Below are positions 42,583 through 50,344 of a DNA stretch of 64,000 bases, one piece after another. Positions within the stretch are counted from its first letter, which is position 1; every line of letters starts with the position of its first letter. The notes below the pieces were generated by a model, which did not search any database, was not told the origin of the DNA, and saw nothing but the letters and a program-made list of their open reading frames with translations. The position numbers were made by a program, and so were the translations under genes. This stretch comes from UBA5905 sp964609975 (GTDB lineage: Bacteria; Bacillota; Clostridia; Oscillospirales; Acutalibacteraceae), in NCBI GenBank assembly GCA_964609975.1, contig CAZSTR010000002.1, positions 1-64,000 of the forward strand. Direction: 5' to 3'.

Positions 42583-44850
42583 ATGACAAACGAGAAAAGT
42601 GCAATTCGACGGCCAGAGCGGCCGCCGCTTTTTTCCTGCCGCTTGCCAGGCGGCGTGGTGCTGTCCGCGACGCCGCGGCGTCTGGTGGGCGCGGGTGTTT
42701 TTTTTCTGTGTGTGCTGTTGCTGGTTTTGTTGCATAAGGATCGGTTTCTTGGCGCCGAGGTGACGGCCGGGGGGCTGTTGTTCGGTCTGAGTCTGGCTGC
42801 CTGCGTGGTGCTGGGGCTGATGACGGCTGTGCGCTGGGAGCTTCCGCGAAAGGCGGAGGCGGCGGTGAGCGTGGCGGCGGTGGCGTTGCTGCCGGTGGTG
42901 GCGATGACTATGGCGGAATGTCTCAACGGGGTGTTCACCTGGGATTGGACGCCCCAGACGCTGATGCTCAATTATATTCTGTATTTTGTTTTCTATGGGC
43001 TGGTATATGCCCTTTCCGGCAGCTTTCGGCTGGCCTTTTTGGTGGTGGATGCGCTGGTATTTGTGCTGGCGCTGACGAACCATTATGTATACGCCTTTCG
43101 CGGCACGCCCTTTGTGCCTATGGATTTGTTCAGCGCCGGCACTGCTGCCAATGTGGCGGTGACCTATGATTTCTCCTTTGATTATCAGATTGTGATTGCG
43201 ATTTTGCTGTTGGTCTTTCTGTCGGTGGCGGCCTTTCGACTGCGGGTGCCCCGCGGAGACGCGGTGCTGCATATTGCTACGCGGGTGTTTTTTGCCGCCC
43301 TGACCTTGTGCATCGTGGGGATTTATGTGTTCACGGACCAATATGCCCAGGCGGGATTGAAGCCGGATTTCTGGAACCAAAGCCGGGGCTATCGTCGCAC
43401 CGGTGTGGTGATGAATTTCTGTTTGAACACGAAATATATCCGCTATTCGAAGCCGGCGGGCTATGATCCGGAGAAGATTTCCTCCATTGTGTACGGCGTG
43501 CTGGGGGAAAGCGACAACAGCAGTGTGTCCGAGGCGGAAACGGCGCCGACGCCGGAGAAGGCCCCGAACATCATTTGCATCATGAACGAGTCTCTATCGG
43601 ATTTGAGCGTGCTGGGTGAGGTGCACACGAACGAGGACTATATGCCCTTTCTCCGTTCTCTGACCGAAAACACGGTGCGCGGGAATTTGTATGTGCCGGT
43701 TATCGGCTCCGGTACAAGCAACACGGAATTCGAATTTCTCACCGGGGTGCCCACCGCCTTTTTCCCGGCGGGGAGCAATGCCTATATGCTGTATGTGAAA
43801 AATCCGCTGTATTCGCTAGTGTCCACGCTGGGCGCGCAGGGCTATTCGAAGCTGGCCTTCCATCCCTATTATTCCAGCGGCTGGAACCGTACGAAGGTGT
43901 ACAGCTGTCTCGACTTTGACCGCTTTTTCTCCATTTCCTCGGTGATTTCCTCGGACATTCTCTCCGCCTATCAGTCCAGCGGCTTCGACGCATCGACTCT
44001 GGAGAAACTGGTGGAGGCGGCCTATCCCGGTCAGGGAGTGCTGCTGCGCCGCTATGTCAGCGACAGCTATAACTACCAGCGGGTCATAGATATGTATGAG
44101 GGACGGGAGAAGAACACGCCCTTTTTCCTGTTCAATGTCACTATGCAAAACCACGGAAGCTATACCGAGCGGGCGGAAAATTTCCGCCAGGAAATCTATA
44201 TCACCGACGAAAACGGACAAAAGGCAACAAAGGTGAACGCCGCCGGAAGCATAGTGGAAAAATATCCGCTGGCAAACCAGTATCTATCGCTGGTGAAGGC
44301 CTCCGACGACGCCTTCCGGGAGTTGGTGGAATATTTCTCCGCCCAGGAGGAGCCGACGGTGATTTGTATGTTCGGCGATCACCAGCCCAGTATTGAAACC
44401 GCCTATATCCGAGAGCTGCTGGGAGTGGATTCGCTATATTCGCTGACGCTGGAGCAGGAACAGCAGCGCTATGTGACCCCCTTCTATATTTGGGCGAACT
44501 ATGACATTGAGGAGCAGACGGTGGAGCGGTTGAGCAGTAACTATCTGGCCTCCTATGTGCTTCAGGTGGCGGGGGTGCCCATGACCGATTATAACCGCTA
44601 TTTGCTGAAGCTGGCGGAGACTCTACCGGTGATTGACACCGCCGGATATATTGATGCCGCCGGGAACTATTATAAAAACGGTGAGGAGTCGGACTATTCC
44701 GCCCTGCTGGATGGCTATAAAAAGGTGATTTATAATCTGGTGTTTGACGAGGACGCGAAATGTGAGGACATCTTTTCGTCTTATTTCAGCTCTGCCAGAA
44801 ATTCGATGCCCGGTCCGGGAGTGGCTCTGGCCCGGATGGTTCCCCGGTGA
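42583..44850 (+). CDS. LTA synthase family sulfatase-fold membrane enzyme
   Basis: 755 residues. Five or six hydrophobic helices (residues about 35-240) are followed by an extracellular alkaline-phosphatase-like domain. That domain has a metal-binding Glu in IICIMNESLSDLS, the nucleophile Thr in VIGSGTSNTEFEFLTG, TMQNHGSY, and DHQPS in VICMFGDHQPS. LtaS enzymes polymerise glycerol phosphate from phosphatidylglycerol; other members transfer phosphoglycerol to glycans. Its C-terminal 70 bases overlap the convergent histidine kinase gene, an unusual tail-to-tail arrangement. Confidence 0.9.
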   Translation: MTNEKSAIRRPERPPLFSCRLPGGVVLSATPRRLVGAGVFFLCVLLLVLLHKDRFLGAEVTAGGLLFGLSLAACVVLGLMTAVRWELPRKAEAAVSVAAVALLPVVAMTMAECLNGVFTWDWTPQTLMLNYILYFVFYGLVYALSGSFRLAFLVVDALVFVLALTNHYVYAFRGTPFVPMDLFSAGTAANVAVTYDFSFDYQIVIAILLLVFLSVAAFRLRVPRGDAVLHIATRVFFAALTLCIVGIYVFTDQYAQAGLKPDFWNQSRGYRRTGVVMNFCLNTKYIRYSKPAGYDPEKISSIVYGVLGESDNSSVSEAETAPTPEKAPNIICIMNESLSDLSVLGEVHTNEDYMPFLRSLTENTVRGNLYVPVIGSGTSNTEFEFLTGVPTAFFPAGSNAYMLYVKNPLYSLVSTLGAQGYSKLAFHPYYSSGWNRTKVYSCLDFDRFFSISSVISSDILSAYQSSGFDASTLEKLVEAAYPGQGVLLRRYVSDSYNYQRVIDMYEGREKNTPFFLFNVTMQNHGSYTERAENFRQEIYITDENGQKATKVNAAGSIVEKYPLANQYLSLVKASDDAFRELVEYFSAQEEPTVICMFGDHQPSIETAYIRELLGVDSLYSLTLEQEQQRYVTPFYIWANYDIEEQTVERLSSNYLASYVLQVAGVPMTDYNRYLLKLAETLPVIDTAGYIDAAGNYYKNGEESDYSALLDGYKKVIYNLVFDEDAKCEDIFSSYFSSARNSMPGPGVALARMVPR

Positions 44851-46004
44851 GCCTTGACGATGCTGCGCGCCAGGGAGAGTCCGACGCCGAAGCCGCCGGA
44901 GGAGCGGGCGGTGTCGGCGCGATAGAATCGGTCGAAAAACCGAGGAATCTTTTCCGGCTCCAGCCCGGCGCAGGCGTTGGCCGTGCGCAGAAGGACGCCC
45001 CTTTTCTCCCGGATCAGCCCAAGAAAAATCGGGGTGTCCGGGTCGGCATAGCGAATGGCGTTGTCCAGCAGGATGGACACCAGCTGGCACAGGGCATATT
45101 CGTCGCCGACATAGGTGATTTGCGGAGCGATGGACAGCTCCAGCGGATGTCCGGCGCACAGCGCAAAATCCCGAAAGGATTCGGCGGTTTCCTCCACCGC
45201 CTTGCTGAGCGGGAAAGGGCGCGAATGTAAGAGGGGGTCTCCTTCGTCCAGCCGGGACAGGGTGACCAGCTGGTTTACCAGCTCTCCCAGCTTCTCGGTC
45301 TGGCCTCGCGCCTTGTCGATCCATTTTTGTGGCCCGGTTTCCATTTCCAGCACCTTGAGGCTGGTGGCGATGACGGTGATGGGGGTTTTCAGCTCATGGC
45401 TGGCGTCGGTGATGAACTGCTTTTGCTGTTCGATGCTTTTCACCACCGGGTCAATGGCTCGGCGGGAAAAGAGGGAGACCGCAACCAGAACCAACAGCAC
45501 ACACACGCCGATAGCCACCGCCGTCAGCAGCGCGAGGCTGACAAGCCCCCGCAGGCTGTCGTGACAGTCGAGAAAAATCGCCATATAGCGGTCGCCGCCG
45601 GAGCACACCACCAGAAATTTGTAGCCGTCGGCAAAGCCATAGCCTGGGCCGTGCTTTTTCGCGACGGCGAGATAGTCGCCGACGGTGTCCTCGGTGACGG
45701 CGGCGATGCTGGACAGGTCGGCGCGAACCAGTGTGCCGTCCTGCATATAGCGGAGCACAAAATAGCGGGTGGTATAGGGGGTTTCCGGGGAAAAGGCGCC
45801 CTGCCGTCCGCCCTCCGGGTGTCCGGACGGCGGTGCGGAGGGGGCCTTTCCCTGATTTTGATAAATGGCCTCCAGCATCCGGTTTTGTTCGGCGTTGACG
45901 GAAAGAAGGTTGGCGGTGTTGAGAATCAGGCCCAGCAGAACTAGCACCGCCGACACGGAAATCGCCGCCAGACGGATGAAGCGCAGACGAAGCTTTTTAA
46001 TCAT
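44781..46004 (-). CDS. Sensor histidine kinase
   Basis: 407 residues. An N-terminal membrane helix, an extracytoplasmic sensor of about 130 residues, and a second helix near residue 160 come first. Then the HisKA box FITDASHELKTPITVIATSL, the N box LLDNAIRYA, a G1-like region and FGVGLSLARSIVKAHRG. The usual D-x-G G1 motif is weak (TANACAGLEPEKIPRFFDRF). The signal is unknown. ATG 46004 overlaps the response regulator stop, and the last 70 bases overlap the LTA-synthase-type gene on the other strand. Confidence 0.9.
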   Translation of the reverse strand: MIKKLRLRFIRLAAISVSAVLVLLGLILNTANLLSVNAEQNRMLEAIYQNQGKAPSAPPSGHPEGGRQGAFSPETPYTTRYFVLRYMQDGTLVRADLSSIAAVTEDTVGDYLAVAKKHGPGYGFADGYKFLVVCSGGDRYMAIFLDCHDSLRGLVSLALLTAVAIGVCVLLVLVAVSLFSRRAIDPVVKSIEQQKQFITDASHELKTPITVIATSLKVLEMETGPQKWIDKARGQTEKLGELVNQLVTLSRLDEGDPLLHSRPFPLSKAVEETAESFRDFALCAGHPLELSIAPQITYVGDEYALCQLVSILLDNAIRYADPDTPIFLGLIREKRGVLLRTANACAGLEPEKIPRFFDRFYRADTARSSGGFGVGLSLARSIVKAHRGTIRARATPGPGIEFLAELK

Positions 46005-46674
46005 GGTGCGCCTCCAGCCGATAGCCCAGTCCCCGGTTGGCCTGGATGGTGACGGGAGAGCCGATGGCGCGCAGCTTTTTGCGCAAATTGGAGATATGCA
46101 CCCAAACCACATGAATTTCCGCCTCGCCGTTGAAGCCCCAAACCCGTTCCAAAATTCGCTCGGCGGACAGCAATACCTGCGGGGAGCGCAAAAACAGCTC
46201 CATCACCTGAAATTCCCGGCCGCTGAGCTGTATTTGTCCGTTCTCGCAGGCCAAAATCCCGGTTCCCGGATCCAGAGACAGCCCATCAAAGGTGAGCACA
46301 GTGGGGCGGTATTCGCCGCCACGGCGGAGCATGGCTCGCACCCGGCAAATCAGCTCGTCCGGCGCAAAGGGCTTCGGTAGATAATCGTCGGCGCCGGCGT
46401 TGAAGCCAAGGATGCGGTCGGCCTTTTGGGAGCGGGCGGTGAGCAGCATGGCCGGCGTGCGTACCCCCTCCTCCCGCAGACAGCGAAGTACCTCCAGCCC
46501 ATCCATGCCGGGCATCATCACATCCAGCACCAGCGCATCATATTCCCCCACGCGGGCATAGGCATAGGCGGCGCTTCCGTCGTGGACGGTGTCCACCGAA
46601 AATTGGTTTTTTTCGAAAAAAACCGTTAGCGCCTCGGCTAAATCCTGCTCGTCCTCGGCAATCAGCAAGCGCAT
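45997..46674 (-). CDS. OmpR/PhoB-family response regulator
   Basis: 225 residues. The receiver domain has acidic residues in IAEDEQDLAEAL, the phosphorylated Asp in DALVLDVMMPGMDG and the Lys in DDYLPKPF. The winged-helix effector has LSGREFQVMELFL and RVWGFNGEAEIHVVWVHISN ending LGYRLEAHHD. It probably controls the adjacent DUF4956/VTC genes and the divergent beta-helix gene through the CTAAA-N6-CTAAA sites at 48208-48281. GGAGG precedes ATG 46674. Confidence 0.93.
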   Translation of the reverse strand: MRLLIAEDEQDLAEALTVFFEKNQFSVDTVHDGSAAYAYARVGEYDALVLDVMMPGMDGLEVLRCLREEGVRTPAMLLTARSQKADRILGFNAGADDYLPKPFAPDELICRVRAMLRRGGEYRPTVLTFDGLSLDPGTGILACENGQIQLSGREFQVMELFLRSPQVLLSAERILERVWGFNGEAEIHVVWVHISNLRKKLRAIGSPVTIQANRGLGYRLEAHHD

Positions 46675-46702
46675 GGTGTTCCCTCCCCGGTTGTTTTTCC
46701 TC

Positions 46703-46732
46703 AGTATAGCACAAAGGGACGGCGAAGCGCAA
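46703..46732 (-). promoter_or_regulatory. Promoter of the two-component system
   Basis: On the minus strand TTGCGC (plus 46727-46732) and TATACT (plus 46703-46708) with 18 bases between, inside the short gap after the DUF4956 gene. The regulator pair can thus be expressed apart from VTC/DUF4956. Confidence 0.5.
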
Positions 46733-46739
46733 GGGGCGT

Positions 46740-47402
46740 TTACAGGGCGTCCCGTACCAGCTCCCGGCTGCACAGCACATTCAGGTTTCCGTTGCGACAG
46801 CGGATTTCATCCAGAAAGGTCTTCGGTATGGTGGGCGTTTTTAGCGTGATGCGGTATTGCAGCTCATACAGTGTGCCCATGTTGGCGGTTTTCACCTTTT
46901 CCAGTGTATAGTCGCTGGTGTATTGCTCCAGCAAATCGTCCAATAGCTCCTCATAGTCCAGATTTTCGGGGATGGTGACCCGCAAAATGCGGTCGAGGGG
47001 ACTTTGGTCGCCGAAGCCGGTGAGGGTAATGGCCAGCATCACCCCGGCGACGATCACGAAAAACAGAGCCGCCAGCCCCACATAGCCCATGCCAGTGGCC
47101 AGACCAATGGCCATGGCCAGAAAAATCACGCCGATTTCCCGCGCGTTTCCGGGGACGGAGCGAAAGCGCACAAGGCTGAAGGCTCCGGCCACGGCCACGC
47201 CAGCGCCCACATTCCCATTGACTAGCATGATGACGGTTTGCACGATGGCGGGAAGCACCGTCAGCGCCATGACGAAGCTGCGGGAGTGCTTTTCCCGGAA
47301 TATTCCCACCAGCGCCGTGCCGAAGCCCAAAAGCAGGGACACGCCAGTGCACAGCAGAAAGGTGGGCAGGGTGATGGTGGTTTCAATGATGGACTCAAAC
47401 AT
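46740..47402 (-). CDS. DUF4956 membrane protein
   Basis: 220 residues. Four hydrophobic spans (about residues 12-32, 44-62, 88-105, 110-128) include LLLGFGTALVGIFREKHSRS and GAFSLVRFRSVPGNAREIGV, the family signature. A cytoplasmic domain of about 80 residues follows. DUF4956 proteins commonly sit beside VTC-type polyphosphate polymerase genes; function is unknown. ATG 47402 overlaps the VTC gene end by 8 bases. Confidence 0.88.
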   Translation of the reverse strand: MFESIIETTITLPTFLLCTGVSLLLGFGTALVGIFREKHSRSFVMALTVLPAIVQTVIMLVNGNVGAGVAVAGAFSLVRFRSVPGNAREIGVIFLAMAIGLATGMGYVGLAALFFVIVAGVMLAITLTGFGDQSPLDRILRVTIPENLDYEELLDDLLEQYTSDYTLEKVKTANMGTLYELQYRITLKTPTIPKTFLDEIRCRNGNLNVLCSRELVRDAL

Positions 47403-48168
47403 GAGACAGACCTCCTTCAAAATGTTGCTGGGGCAAAATGAATGTGCGATAACAGGTGCCGTATTTCGAAAAGGACGTGGGATATAGCGCCAGCTCCGAC
47501 AAAATTCGACTCAGCCAAAGGGGACAAACGCCAGGCAGCTTCAGTTCCATGAGAATTCGGTCGTCCTCCGGCAAAAGCGGCGCGCCCGCATCCCCCCGGC
47601 ATAAATCCAGCCCGGTTGTGCGCCAGCGCAAACGGGTGTCGAAGGTGACGCGCAGCTCCGGCTGTTCTGTCCCGACCAGAGCGATGCGGTCGTAAGCGAT
47701 GAACGCGCGGGGCGCGGCGGCATACACCTGCTGAAAGCGGGCGATTTCCCGGCCGATTTGCGCTCCGGCCTGCGGCGGAAGCGCTACATATTCCGAGGCG
47801 GCGGATTTTCCGCCGCCCGCCGCGGCGAGGAAGGCGGCGGCCTGGGCGGGGGTGCCCTGGATGCGCCGCTTGTATACGATGCTGTCGAATTTTTTCTTCA
47901 GCTCCAGAAACACCGGCCCCTCCGGGGAGGGCGTGCCATAGCTGCGCACCCGGAGCTTTTCCTTGTATACAGGCTTTTCGATGGAGGCGCGGATGAGCCG
48001 CCAGTCGGGGGTGTCATAATAAATGTTGCAGATGGCGGTTTTTCCGTAGGTGTCCTCCTGCATATAGGGGGCGAGGCGTTCTCGCAGGGCGCAATATTGG
48101 GCGGGGGTGCAAAAATATTTCTTTTCGTACCGTTGAAAGGAAAACTGAACGGCTTTGGCTTTGGCCAT
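47395..48168 (-). CDS. VTC-domain polyphosphate polymerase-like protein
   Basis: 257 residues. The tunnel-shaped VTC/CYTH-like fold can be recognised from basic and acidic strands: FQRYEKKYFCTPAQYCALRE, AICNIYYDTPDWRLIRASIE, KEKLRVRSYG, PVFLELKKKFDSIVYKRR, RVTFDTRLRWR and ILMELKLPG. Eukaryotic Vtc4 makes polyphosphate from ATP; bacterial members are annotated as polyphosphate polymerases. It has no membrane part of its own and would pair with DUF4956. It is divergent from the beta-helix lipoprotein gene. Confidence 0.88.
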   Translation of the reverse strand: MAKAKAVQFSFQRYEKKYFCTPAQYCALRERLAPYMQEDTYGKTAICNIYYDTPDWRLIRASIEKPVYKEKLRVRSYGTPSPEGPVFLELKKKFDSIVYKRRIQGTPAQAAAFLAAAGGGKSAASEYVALPPQAGAQIGREIARFQQVYAAAPRAFIAYDRIALVGTEQPELRVTFDTRLRWRTTGLDLCRGDAGAPLLPEDDRILMELKLPGVCPLWLSRILSELALYPTSFSKYGTCYRTFILPQQHFEGGLSHV

Positions 48169-48207
48169 GAAATCCCCTCCTGTTTTTCTGTATTATCGCG
48201 CCGCCAC

Positions 48208-48281
48208 CTAAATTCTGCCTAAAGAAGCGAAAAAAGCCCGGCTACGGCCGGAAAACGACGCTTGCTTTAGGCAGATTTTAG
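48208..48281. promoter_or_regulatory. Paired response-regulator sites between the VTC and beta-helix genes
   Basis: CTAAATTCTGCCTAAAG (48208-48224) and, on the opposite strand, CTAAAATCTGCCTAAAG (48265-48281) each contain CTAAA twice at 11-base spacing, the direct-repeat pattern of OmpR-family regulators. They face outward towards the two divergent genes. A GATAAT-like -10 box for the VTC gene lies 10 bases beyond the left copy (plus 48192-48197). Confidence 0.65.
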
Positions 48282-48328
48282 CTTTGTTGGGCAAAATAAA
48301 GAATAATAGATGAAGGAGGGCATGACCT

Positions 48329-50221
48329 ATGACAAAAAATCAAGCCTTTTGGGCCTTTTTGGGCGTTTTCGCTGTGGGGGCAAGCCTGTTGGGCGGCTGT
48401 GGCGCACCGGGAAAAACGCCGGCGGGAGGATACAGCGGCAAGGTGGAGGAGAACGGCGAGGAAATCCGGCTGGAAAACGCCGATGGCTCGGCGATTGTCT
48501 CCTGCGTCGATGGCGCTATCCGTCTGGAGGGGGCGGATGGGCGAACGGTGACGCTGGCGGCGGACGGCACGGTGAGCGAAAAGGAAACGCCCGTGGGCGC
48601 GGAAACGGTACAGGGGCTGACCGAAGGGGTGACGACCATTACGAAGGGCGGCACCTATACCCTGGCGGGCACGGTGGCGGACGGCCGTGTTGTGGTGAAT
48701 GCACCCGGCGAGAAGGTGCATCTGGTGCTGGCCGGGGTGCGGCTTGCTTGCTCCTATGGCAGTCCGCTGTATGTATACAAGGCGGCGCAGGTGACGGTGG
48801 AGCTAGTGGAGGGCACTGCCAATTATCTGTCCGACGGAGCGAGCTATACCTTCTCCGACAGCTTTTCCTCTAAGGCGGAGGATGAGCCGAACGCCTGCAT
48901 TTATTCCAAGGCGGATTTGATCCTTTGCGGAAAGGGGGCGCTGACGGTGGAGGCGGCGTATCATAACGGCATCACCGGGAAGGACACTCTTACCGTGGAG
49001 GACGCCGCCGTGACGGTGTATGCGGTCAACCATGGCATCACCGGGAAGGACCGTCTGACGGCGAAGGGCGCCCGCTTCACCGTGGTGGCCGGCGGAGATG
49101 CACTGCGCTCCACAAAGGAGGGGGATGAAAACTGGGGCTTCGTGTCGCTGACCGATTGCCGGCTGGCGCTGGTGGCCGGCGAGGATGGGGTGCAGGCGGA
49201 AACGGTGCTGACCCTGTCCGGCGGAAGCGGCGCAGTGACCGCCGGCGGCGGCGTAGGCGGCACGGTGGGGGTGGACGCCAGCGCCAAGGGGCTGAAGGCC
49301 GGAACGGAACTGAAGCTAACCGGCGGCGCTTATGCTTTCAACTGCTGTGATGATGCCATTCATTCCAATGGGAATGCGACCCTGTCCGATGGGAATTATA
49401 CGGTGCGCACAGGGGACGACGGCTTGCACGCGGATGAAAGTGCGCTGGTTTCCGGAGGTGTTTTACGGGTTTTGCAAAGCTATGAGGGGCTGGAGGGGAA
49501 AACCGTGACCGTCTCCGGTGGCACTTTGTCGCTGAACGCCGACGATGATGGAATCAACGCCGCCGGGGGCGCCGACGGAAGCGGCTTCGGTGGGCGGATG
49601 GATACCTTCGGCGGAAGCTTGGATTGCTCGCTGACGGTTTCCGGCGGAAAGGTGGAGATTTGCGCCGGAGGCGATGGGCTGGATTCCAATGGAAGTCTGA
49701 CGGTTTCCGGCGGCGAGATATATGTCAGCGGCCCGACCGACAACGGCAACGGCGCGCTGGACTGTGACGGCGAGGCGACCGTCACCGGCGGCTCGGTGGT
49801 GGCTGTTGGCTCCTCCGGTATGGCAGAAAATTTCGGCTCAAATTCTACTCAAGGGAGTATTTTGCTGAATTATTCCTCTTGGTTGACCGGCGAGGTGACG
49901 GTGAAGAACTCTGCCGGGACGGTGCTTTTGCAATATACGCCGCAAAAGCAGTATAGCAGCGTAATGGTCAGCTGTCCCCAGCTGAAGAAGGGCGAGGTCT
50001 ATACAGTGGAGGCCGGCGGGGAGATCCAGATGGTGACGCTGTCCAGCCTGATTTACGGCTCCGGCGGCATGGGCATGGGCGGCCGCCCCGGCGGCAACCT
50101 GGGCGGAGCCCCTGGCGCGGACGGTGGCGGCGGGCGCGGCGACCGTCCGGGCGGCGGCTTTGGCGGTGGTGGCTTCGGCGGTAAAACCCCGCCTGCAAAG
50201 CCGGAGGGCAACGCCATGTGA
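48329..50221 (+). CDS. Cthe_2159-type carbohydrate-binding beta-helix lipoprotein
   Basis: 630 residues. The signal peptide ends in LLGGCG. A right-handed beta-helix follows, built of repeats such as YHNGITGKDTLTVEDAAVTV, NHGITGKDRLTAKGARFTVV, AGEDGVQAETVLTLSGG, DGLHADESALVSGG, DGLDSNGSLTVSGG. The D-G-[ILV] turns suit calcium binding, as in the Clostridium thermocellum Cthe_2159 family that binds acidic polysaccharide. The last 50 residues are extremely Gly-rich (GGRPGGNLGGAPGADGGGG). It is exported and anchored to the membrane, and it is divergent from VTC/DUF4956 with shared candidate operators. AAGGAGGG is upstream. Confidence 0.85.
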   Translation: MTKNQAFWAFLGVFAVGASLLGGCGAPGKTPAGGYSGKVEENGEEIRLENADGSAIVSCVDGAIRLEGADGRTVTLAADGTVSEKETPVGAETVQGLTEGVTTITKGGTYTLAGTVADGRVVVNAPGEKVHLVLAGVRLACSYGSPLYVYKAAQVTVELVEGTANYLSDGASYTFSDSFSSKAEDEPNACIYSKADLILCGKGALTVEAAYHNGITGKDTLTVEDAAVTVYAVNHGITGKDRLTAKGARFTVVAGGDALRSTKEGDENWGFVSLTDCRLALVAGEDGVQAETVLTLSGGSGAVTAGGGVGGTVGVDASAKGLKAGTELKLTGGAYAFNCCDDAIHSNGNATLSDGNYTVRTGDDGLHADESALVSGGVLRVLQSYEGLEGKTVTVSGGTLSLNADDDGINAAGGADGSGFGGRMDTFGGSLDCSLTVSGGKVEICAGGDGLDSNGSLTVSGGEIYVSGPTDNGNGALDCDGEATVTGGSVVAVGSSGMAENFGSNSTQGSILLNYSSWLTGEVTVKNSAGTVLLQYTPQKQYSSVMVSCPQLKKGEVYTVEAGGEIQMVTLSSLIYGSGGMGMGGRPGGNLGGAPGADGGGGRGDRPGGGFGGGGFGGKTPPAKPEGNAM

Positions 50222-50278
50222 TGCTCCGCTTTTGTTCCTTGCTTATTTTCGGCGTTGGGGATGCTTGAGCAAAAAAGA

Positions 50279-50315
50279 ACCCGCCGGTGCATCCATAACG
50301 GATGCACCGGCGGGT
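50279..50315. terminator. Terminator between the beta-helix gene and pckG
   Basis: 16-bp perfect stem ACCCGCCGGTGCATCC / GGATGCACCGGCGGGT with a 5-base loop; the minus strand continues with a T-run (TTCTTTTTT), so it mainly serves pckG. Confidence 0.85.
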
Positions 50316-50344
50316 GTTTGCTTTATATACTTTTGCGTGTTTGC

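Noticed and set aside
49156..50220. Gly-rich repeats in the beta-helix gene as a CRISPR or DNA repeat array
   Set aside because: The repeats are protein-level beta-helix turns with varied codons, and there are no constant-length spacers. I found no CRISPR array in the window.
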